In this document: piece after piece, positions 56,292 through 64,000 of the stretch
Layout of the letters: the number at the start of each line of letters is the position of its first letter
How positions within the stretch are numbered: the first letter of the stretch is position 1
Assembly: GCA_904066235.2 (NCBI GenBank)
Contig: CAJFCV020000001.1
Span: 8,928,001-8,992,000, forward strand
DNA length: 64,000 nucleotides
DNA from: Bursaphelenchus xylophilus
Taxonomy: Eukaryota; Nematoda; Chromadorea; Rhabditida; Aphelenchoididae
Direction: 5' to 3'
Translations under genes and position numbers: made by a program
The notes under the pieces: model-generated
What the model saw: the letters and a program-made list of their open reading frames with translations, nothing else
Databases searched by the model: none
Told to the model about the DNA's origin: nothing

Positions 56292-56799
56292 ATGGCCTCC
56301 CAAACCACTGGAATCATGCAATTGTTGGCCGCCGAGAAAAGAGCGGCCGAAAAGATCAACGAGGCCCGCAAACGGAAGGCCCAGAGACTGAAGCAGGCCA
56401 AGCAGGAGGCCCAGGCTGAGGTCGAGAAGTATCGTCAGGTATGGATCTAGCATCTTTGACTCTTAGTTTTGGATTTTTATATTAATTTAGAACATCTAAA
56501 TTTGTTGTCGATTAAAAATATCTTGATCTTGGATAATTGTAGCTCATGATCGAAACGATTATTTTTAGGAGCGTGAACGTCAGTTCAAGGAATACGAACA
56601 GCAATATTTGGGCACCAAGGAGGACATCGAGGCCGGCATTCGCAAAGAGACCGAGACCACCCTGGAACAGATGAACCAGACCGTGGCGGCCAACAAACAA
56701 CAAGTGATCGTCCGTCTTCTCCAATTGGTTTGTGACATCCGCCCCGAACTCCATCACAATCTTCAGCTCCAGAAGAAGTTGGAGCTCAACAACAACTAA
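56292..56799 (+). CDS. vha-10: V-type proton ATPase subunit G
   Basis: Peripheral-stalk subunit of the V-ATPase. Exons 56292-56438 and 56569-56799 join to 125 residues. [20 protein letters not shown] then [18 protein letters not shown] are the hallmark N-terminus, with [19 protein letters not shown] and [19 protein letters not shown] after it. The sequence is very close to C. elegans VHA-10. A TTTTTAG 13 nt before the ATG (ends 56279) is a likely trans-splice acceptor. Codon use is C-ending and biased (GAG, AAG, CAC), as in a highly expressed gene and unlike most neighbours. Converges on the receptor gene. Confidence 0.98.
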
Positions 56800-57085
56800 G
56801 TGGACTTAGTCTCTTTTTCTGTGATCCTAATCAATCCATCGCTTAAATCGTATTCTTTTTTTCACAGCTGAACTTTCACTTCCAATTTGAATATTCAGAT
56901 TTCTAATTCTTCCCAGTTTGTATAATTTCCACTCTCTAAATCGAATAAATAAATCTAGATGTTTTGATTGGAAGTCGACAATACAAAATTAATCTTTAAT
57001 TTATTGAGCAATGATTTTTGGGGGAAAATATAAATAATACGCGAATTAGAATATCTATTATATTTACATTTGCTTTTCGTAACTT

Positions 57086-58687
57086 TCAACGGCGAGCTTG
57101 CAGCGAGATTTGCGAATGATGGCCAAAGTCAGGCACAGTTTTAAAGCAGTAGCATTCTAGAAGTTTCAGGGCGGTCGGCATCAACTGTTTCTTCATTTGA
57201 GGACTGAAAATATTGGAATAAGCACAATTATTGAGAGAATCATATAGTTCGAGGAATCAACCTCACCTCCAGAATATATACATGTAAAAGAGAACAGCAT
57301 GATGCAAATAGTAGAGCAGGTAAGTGGTGAAGAAGAGGAATTGCCAGAGGGCAGTTTGCTCCACATTAAAGACCGCTTCGTACAATCGGAAAGCGTAGTT
57401 CGGGACATTCAGCAAGACGAATGTGCTGAAAACATTGGATTAGTCATCAAAAATGTTTCTTTAGTCTTACAGTACCCTCGTCAAAAAATAAAATTTACCT
57501 AGTAACAATCAACAAAGAGCGGCTGAGAGTTAGATCCGAAGACCGTAATTTGCCTCCATGAGAGACGCGACTGCTCTGGGAAGAGAGCTGATTGGTTATC
57601 TGACTCTGCTGACTCAACAGGAACTTCTTGGCAGTGGTTGTTTCCTCCTAAAACATTCTCAAAAATAGACTTTTTTGATAAATTGCAGTAAAAGATAAGT
57701 AAAAAAAACTTACAGTCAGATCCTTGTTGCCCTCATTCTCCGGCACCCTCAAGAATCGAACTCTCAGCACCCCAGAAGAATAGATTTTCATACATTGACG
57801 ATACCGGTAGATGCTCAAACTATTTACGACCACTATCAAAAGCGAGGGAACAATCGTACACAGGATGGTATCCAGAAATGAGAAGAAGATATGGAGCTCT
57901 CGAAGGTTGTAATCCGCCACTTTTACATCCGAATTCAGCCCACAGTAAGTGGCCCCATTAACTGAAGGCTCTAGACCGGCAAAAACAAGGCACCAGCCAT
58001 ATAAAGTGGCACCAAAAAGGACGGTGCAGATGACCAGATGACGAGCAAAGGTCTTGGAACAGACTCGCTTGCGGATCCCGGGTCTAAAAACATTATTTTA
58101 GGTACAAGAAAAAAGGTTACAGAGCCATCATGGATAATATAAAAAAATTCAAATCATACCTGAACAAGACAATAGCCCGGTCACAAGAAACCCAGCTGAT
58201 CATCCAAACACAAATGAAATCACACGAATGTGCCATGAATGTGAACATTTTGCATCCAAATTCTGAATCCGAATACAAAGGGAAGCCGAAAGTTGTGTCG
58301 AGCCAGGTGATGAGGACAGTGGAGAGGAAGAGACACCCGCATATCGAAAGAGTGCAGAGGTATATGTTCGAGGTAAGGCGACGCAACCAGTAATTTGTTC
58401 TAAAGTACCCAAAAAATAGTCATCAATGTTTTCAAAAATTTTTTAATTTAGAAAAATCGTCATGATGACATGTTAATACAATAACAAATAATAGTAACTT
58501 ACCGTATTAACATTAAGGCCATACAATTACCGAGGATTCCGACAATACAAAAGATCGGAATGAAGTGGCGAGCATAGAACCGGAGGTGGAGAAGGAGCGA
58601 GTGCTCCTCAAAGTACTCCTCCTCCTCCGGCTGATCATCGTAATAGACGGGAGAGGATGTGATCGGGTCGGAGGTTAAATTGTTCAT
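57086..58687 (-). CDS. Rhodopsin-family G-protein-coupled receptor, probably neuropeptide type
   Basis: Seven-helix receptor, about 420 residues, six or more exons. An acidic, N-glycosylatable N-terminus (MNNLTSDPITSSPVYYDD) precedes TM1 FIPIFCIVGILGNCMALML with the family GN. TM2 is NIYLCTLSICGCLFLSTVL. TM3 starts at the conserved Cys (SEFGCKMFTFM) and ends SCDRAIVLFR, so DRY is DRA. TM4 is HLVICTVLFGATLYGWCLV, TM5 ILCTIVPSLLIVVVNSLSI, TM6 FVLLNVPNYAFRLYEAV and TM7 YYLHHAVLFYMYIFWSPQM. In TM7 the NPxxY motif is replaced, as in several invertebrate peptide-receptor groups. The cytosolic tail is short and ends LQARR. The ligand is unknown. Converges on vha-10. Confidence 0.85.
58437..58471 (+). 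repeat. 34-bp direct repeat, copy 1 (in receptor intron 1)
   Basis: AATTTTTTAATTTAGAAAAA followed by TCGTCATGATGACA. Copy 2 is 2.0 kb away at 60440. The TGTCATGATGACA part is close to palindromic. Confidence 0.7.
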
Positions 58688-61600
58688 CTTTTAATGGGCA
58701 TTTGGCTTGGTTTTAGAGTAATCTGAACAATTTTTACCATGTATTGAGTTAGATGTTCCAAAAATATTAAAAACGAGTAAAAGCGATCTCGAAAAAAGTA
58801 ATTTAAAAGTATCATACTGTGGATATTGCAGTAAATGAAACATAAACTGTTTTGAACAAGAGAACCGCGTTATTAAAAGCCCTGAGGCCATGGAAAACCA
58901 ATAAATGAAATCCGAGCAGGCCCGGCAATTACGTTTTTATTCGATCCGAAATAGATAACTTCCAAAAAGCACTAGGGATTAAAAACCTCTCAAAACTCAA
59001 AAAAAAACAAGGAGTCTGGGGAATTACTGTTTAGGTTGTAAGAAATTATAATATTGGAGATGATTCTGAAGACAAAGTTGTTAGTCAAAAGTGTTTGGAA
59101 GGGAGAAAATGAGCGATGAAAGACGTTGCCGTTCTTGGAGGTGTCCTTCTGGGTTTGAATTTTTTTGGGCCAAGAAATTGAATTACAATACAAAATTCAC
59201 AGTAGTAACAAAAAATATTGTGAAAAAATGTTAAGAAAAAATCCCAAAAAACTTTTTTTTGCCCGAATTCACATTGTGCTCTTTATAAAAATAGAGTTAA
59301 AAATACCTGCCTTGCAAAGCAATTTAAAGTAAAAACCAGTATTACCGCCCTACTTTCAGACTTCTCCACCCATTAAACACAAGTTTCTACCGTAACTGGT
59401 GAAAAATTTTTATTTATAGCATTCAAATCGCAACGAAAAAACAAAGGAAATTGATGGGATTTGACAATTTCTCCGAAAACTAAAAGTAGTGCAAGCGATC
59501 GCCGTCAGTCAACTAACTCATCGATCTCTTCGCTGAACAAAAACGGTGCCCGATTTTTGAAAATTCAAAGAAAAATCCAAAAAATGGAGTTTGGAATGCG
59601 AAAAAGGAAGACTTGAGAGTATTAATTTGTTTTATAGAGGATGAATAAGTTGGATTTGATATCGGATAAAGGAATTTTTGGAACTGAGGGGAGAGTTGTG
59701 GGGAAAAACCTCGAGGAAATGAGTCATTTCATCGATAGAAACAAAATTTTAAGGTTGTCTAGGGTGGGATGAGTAATATAAAAAATGGAAAAATGGAAAA
59801 AGATTGTAACGGAGAAATTAAAATTCCAAGAAAGTTTAAAAAAATTTTTTCCTAGGAATTGATTTTAATTAAAATAAACGTAAATTAAATTAAAAAAATT
59901 CAAAAAATGCCCTCCGGGCACATTATGAAACGCAAAAAAAATTTCAGCTGCCTTTTTAAACCACAATTTTTGGACAGTTTTCAGCAAAGAGATGCCCTCA
60001 GTCACCTCCCACATTATAAAACAAACCATTTTAAAAACACGGTAATTCACCAAAGAAACCGAAAAAACTACGAAAAGGACTTTAAAAACAAAGAGATCAC
60101 CCAAGAATCGTCTCGACTGGGTTGAAAGCCCACTTTCCGACTAGTTGGCAGCACTTCTGCGGTCTTAAAATGGTCTCCTTTCCCATCACAAATCATAAAT
60201 CAAGTTATAAAACTGAATTGAAATCATAAAATAATACAACAGAGATTGTAAATAATTAGAAAAGCTGCTATTCAGAGGAGCTGAAAAGACATTGGGCAGT
60301 TATTTAGACGGTCATGAGACGGAGGCCAAGGTTTTCGAATGTTAATCCGGACCAGAAATATGTAAATAACTCAAATCTCCAGGGGTTTTCATCTGTTTTG
60401 GATGGAGGGTTTAGATTGTCTTGAGGGAATTTATAAGCAATTTTTTTAATTTAGAAAAATTTGTCATGATGACAAAAGACGATTCAGGTGAAATTTCCGA
60501 CCTGGGCCGTACAGAATGGGACCAGAGCAAGCCCGAATTTGGCAAAATATTTTACGAGACCAAAGCCATATTTTGATATAGTTCGCGTTTAACGGAGAGT
60601 TTTCTTTATAAAACAAAGAGTTTTTGAGATTTTGGCGTTGCAAATTGAATGGCTACGTGCAGTTTTTCCACAAAAAATAAAGTTTACAGTAGCGAAAAAT
60701 TTGCGATGGAACCGTCTGGCCGAGTCTCCTCATTTCATGTGCTCCAAAGAAGGCCGTCTTATATTTAAAATTTTACGCACTGTGAGAAAACAAAAGTTCT
60801 CCTTGCATTTGTTGCTTCTTTCACCGTGCAAATGGCTTTTTTGGGCTGTCATCCGCACCCTGACATAACATTTTTGCATCATGCAAACGCCAAAAATCAC
60901 ACCAAGAATATTTATCTCGCCTCAAAGGAAAACAGTAAAAGAAACAAACAATTTCAAAATCCGAGCAAAACATGACTTCCTCAAGTTCAAAAAAAGGATG
61001 CAGAAACTTTTCTGAACCCTCGAAAATCTACAGTGTTCTCTCGAACATCTGCCCCAACGTCCCTTTTTTCAATTAAAAAATGTCACAAAGAATATAACAA
61101 AAGATTAAGCCCAATTTGCAAGCAAGTTGGAGTCCCAAGATCGGCGCTGATAAACACCAAACAACGTACTCGTGCGTTAAAAAAACAAAAAATCCGCGAA
61201 AAAACTGGTCGGCACACTTGCCCTGAGGTCATTTTTCGGCGTCTTTTGGGCGTCACAAAGCCCGAAATTTATGGACTCGTTATTACAACAATTGTCGTTA
61301 CATTCGGGGAGCATAATGGATAGAGTAAAAAAATCTGAGAAACATCTGAAACAAGAACGACGTTATACTTGGAAGACTTTCGTTTTAATAACCCCTAAAA
61401 TTAACGGCTAATGCATGAAAATCTCGCATTCCTGACCCCAATTAGGCGGAAATACATTTACACTTTTGGATGAACCGTGTTTCACAACTCCTTTGGTACT
61501 CGAAACACCAAGTTTAGACAAAGGAAATGCGATTACTGCTAATACAATTTCATTTTTCGTTTTTTTCGTGCTCGGAATTCGGTGGAACTGCGAGAAATAC

Positions 61601-64000
61601 GGGTAATAAGACGGGAGGATTTGAGTTGCAAGCATCTGGACATAGCATTAAATGAAAAGAACAGAAATTTGACCAGAAAAACTTCCGGTTTAAGGGTTCA
61701 CGTTTAGGAGATTCACAGTTCTTTCCTAGGGCAAGATATCTTCGAAATTGGATTGCAAAATAGTAATAAGAGTTATGGAAATTTTCGAAAAAATTAAAAA
61801 TCTTAAAATTTGATTTGCAAAAAAATTCGTCCAAAGAATTTAAATTTGAATTTACAAACACAGCCATAGAAGATTTTTTGATGACTATTCTAAGCAGAAA
61901 TATTTACAATCCCATCATTACTCGTTTTTCCGTTGCCCAGTAATCCGATTTCTTTCTCTCGAGAAACAGAAATTACCGTTTCAAAAGCCACAAACCCAGC
62001 TTAAATCAATAAAATTAATTTTGAACTTGGAAAATATGTAGTTACTTCGGTAATTTAGGTGAATGTTTTGATTAAACGTGCCCAAAGCATAGTCTTATAG
62101 TACCCGCAAACAAAGTATACTGCCTATTACATAATTTAGGCCTGCGGAAAGGGAGTTAAAAAGCGAAATCTTGCGTTTGGAGGGCTATTAATTGGCAGTC
62201 TTGCGAAGATTTATATAATTATTGGCCGAGATCATTACGCAAATGGGGAAAAAGTGGTCGTAAATATTGGAATTGGACTCCTGACGACCTTGCAACTTTT
62301 TTGAATTTCAGAAAATATGAAAATTGAAATTTTTGGTTACTGTAATTAACAAAATGAAGGAAAATTGTTAGATGGAAAGACAAGTTGTAATCAAAAATAA
62401 AGGAAGGCAAAGAGAAATGATTAATATCAGATGGTTCCCAGCCAAAACCCCCAAAATACTTGTAATTTCAGGCCAAAAACAGAAAACTTATCGCCCAAAA
62501 TAGGCATTCCCCTCGAAAACAAACCTATTTATGAAAAAGTTTTTCGATTAATAAATCGGCAAATGCAACTTTTTTCCTTGAATGGAAAGTAATTACAATT
62601 TCCAAAAGTGCATAATAAATCCGCGAAAAAAGCCGGCTCCGGGTGTTACCAAACAAATATGCCCTCTGGGCATTACTTTGATTAGAGTCAGTGACGTCAT
62701 CCGTTCAAACTTAAAAAAAATTAATTATTTTTCTACAGTAATCCTGATAAAAAAAAGTTTTAAAACCAAAGTATAACATGTCCCTCTACCCCCTTTTTTG
62801 GTATTTTGGACGTTTGAAAGAGCAAATTTTTGAAATGTTTGGCAGGCCGCTGAAAAATGCCTCAGGCACCGATTGGACCCGCGGGGATTTGGCCAAAATA
62901 GACGTCTCTTTTTATTCGAATACCCCAAAAACTTTTTTATGTATCAAAAAATTCGTCGGAAGAGAATTAAAAATGGTACAGTAAAAGAATGAAAAAGATG
63001 ACGTCATGAAGAATAAAAAGAGGATCTTCGAACCTTGACACAAATTTGGTTAGAAGCCTAGTGTTTCTGGGCCTTCAGACAAGCTTTTAATTTAATTACT
63101 CGGCGCGTTTTTTACATTAAAATTAAATTTTACTGATACCTACTGCAATATCACTCAAAATGTTTTAAAAAATTGTTTAAAGTGCAAAATTTTAGTCATA
63201 GTTTTATTAAAAAGGCCAACAAAAAGTAAAAAGAAATGCAAAATTAGTTCAATAAACATCAGTTTGCACCTTTTGAGAGAGCGGAGCCTTCAAAAAAATT
63301 TAAAATTGAGGCAATTTTCCATTCAAAGAAAGCCCTCAAAAAAGAGTGGCAAAAAATTGAGACCTAAAATACGATGGAAATCAAAAGAGAGGACTTTGGA
63401 AACAATGACTACAAAGATGTCATCGAAAATAAAATTTATTTAATTTCGCGGACATAATTAAAAAAAGAAACAAACAAAAAACTGGACTGAAGGTCAAGGA
63501 AATGCCAAAAATATGACAAAAAGGGGAACGAGGCAGAGAAAGTAGCAATATACTACTTTAGTTGAGTACTCATGCCCTGAGGGTCGTGGATTTAATTGAG
63601 GGGACCTTTGAAAACCACTTGAAGTTTATTTTCGAGACTCTAAGTTTGAAAGGCGATCTAGGAACCTCGCATTTGTGGCTGAAAATTTTAGTAAATCTTT
63701 ATGCCAAGGTACATCACAATCCCAACCTTGCATTTACAGCATTCTTTTGTAGATTTTGAAAAAAACAAAACAAGATTTGAATCCAAACTACACTATATAA
63801 TTACTTCTAAAACCTCTAACTTCTCAAAAAAGCCCTTAAACTCTCAAAGCACACCCAATCTCGCACCGTTCTCGACTTTCTCAGTGGGTCAAACTAATCC
63901 CGGCATTGCGAATCCAGCAGAATATGGAAAGATTACCTCATTCCGAGCAGATTCCCTCCATTCACTTTGTTTTTTGGGAATTTTTTGGGACTGTTTTGAG
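58688..64000. other. AT-rich region without recognised genes
   Basis: 5.3 kb upstream of the receptor start up to the window end. Rich in A and T runs, with many short frames that look random in composition (K/N/F-rich, poor starts, no introns that link them). No tRNA, transposase or known domain seen. It may hold distal regulatory DNA of the receptor or of a gene beyond the window. Confidence 0.5.
60440..60474 (+). repeat. 34-bp direct repeat, copy 2
   Basis: AATTTTTTTAATTTAGAAAA then ATTTGTCATGATGACA, matching 58437-58471 apart from one extra T and two changes. Confidence 0.7.

Noticed and set aside
60632..61323. Plus-strand frames as genes
   Set aside because: K/R/F-rich low-complexity translation, no homology, no linking introns.
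63562..63759. 65-residue frame and a tRNA-like look around GGGTCGTGGATTTAATT
   Set aside because: No valid box B and no cloverleaf; the frame has no recognisable features.

Overview
The window is nuclear DNA from a nematode. The evidence is compact protein-coding genes with many introns of 35-80 nt (GTAAGT-type donors, TTTCAG/TTTTAG acceptors), AG dinucleotides placed just 5' of several start codons as expected for spliced-leader acceptors, same-strand gene pairs 145-160 bp apart that look like operons, and a gene set whose closest known relatives are C. elegans genes (rme-8, pmr-1, mtcu-1, lars-2, smi-1, ints-3, sec-11, pghm-1, ubl-5, trpp-8, vha-10). The species cannot be fixed from the sequence. 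For pmr-1, mtcu-1, the UGT, the sulfotransferase, Gemin2, SEC11, PHM, RhoGAP, PBDC1, UBL5, CCDC124, BAR and vha-10 I joined the exons by hand, and the coding length is a multiple of three in every case.

Layout. 1-12.8 kb: ribosomal protein eS26 (cut by the window edge), the large endosomal J-protein rme-8, and a UDP-glucuronosyltransferase gene whose 1.38-kb intron is filled by a complete sulfotransferase gene on the opposite strand. 13.0-15.9 kb: a 2.9-kb composite palindrome with near-identical arms. Each arm carries a tRNA-like module, and the right arm is broken by a 917-bp foldback DDE transposon derivative with a clean TA target duplication. 17.9-26.9 kb: the Golgi Ca/Mn pump pmr-1, then a likely operon of two mitochondrial tRNA genes (MnmE-type GTPase and leucyl-tRNA synthetase). 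27-34.3 kb: a small BAR-like protein, Gemin2 and Integrator subunit 3. The last two act in snRNP assembly and snRNA processing, and they share an unusual upstream element in the same orientation relative to each gene.

34.5-39.3 kb: three co-oriented genes, taxilin, SEC11 signal peptidase and a TMX3-type ER thioredoxin. The TMX3 gene has a 21-bp minisatellite in an intron. 40-44.4 kb: a minimal RhoGAP protein, a transmembrane leucine-rich-repeat protein, and two small unrecognised genes overlapping head to head. 47.1-58.7 kb: peptidylglycine alpha-hydroxylating monooxygenase (neuropeptide amidation), a CCDC124/UBL7 pair, PBDC1, UBL5, TRAPPC8, V-ATPase subunit G and a rhodopsin-family receptor. 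58.7-64 kb: AT-rich sequence in which I see no gene.

Many of the genes serve membrane traffic and secretion (rme-8, pmr-1, SEC11, TMX3, taxilin, TRAPPC8, V-ATPase, PHM), but only the adjacent same-strand pairs are likely to be co-transcribed. The items most worth following up are the composite palindrome with convergent tRNA-like modules, the nested sulfotransferase, the shared Gemin2/INTS3 upstream element, the mitochondrial tRNA operon, and a compact multi-stem RNA candidate at 45.6 kb.
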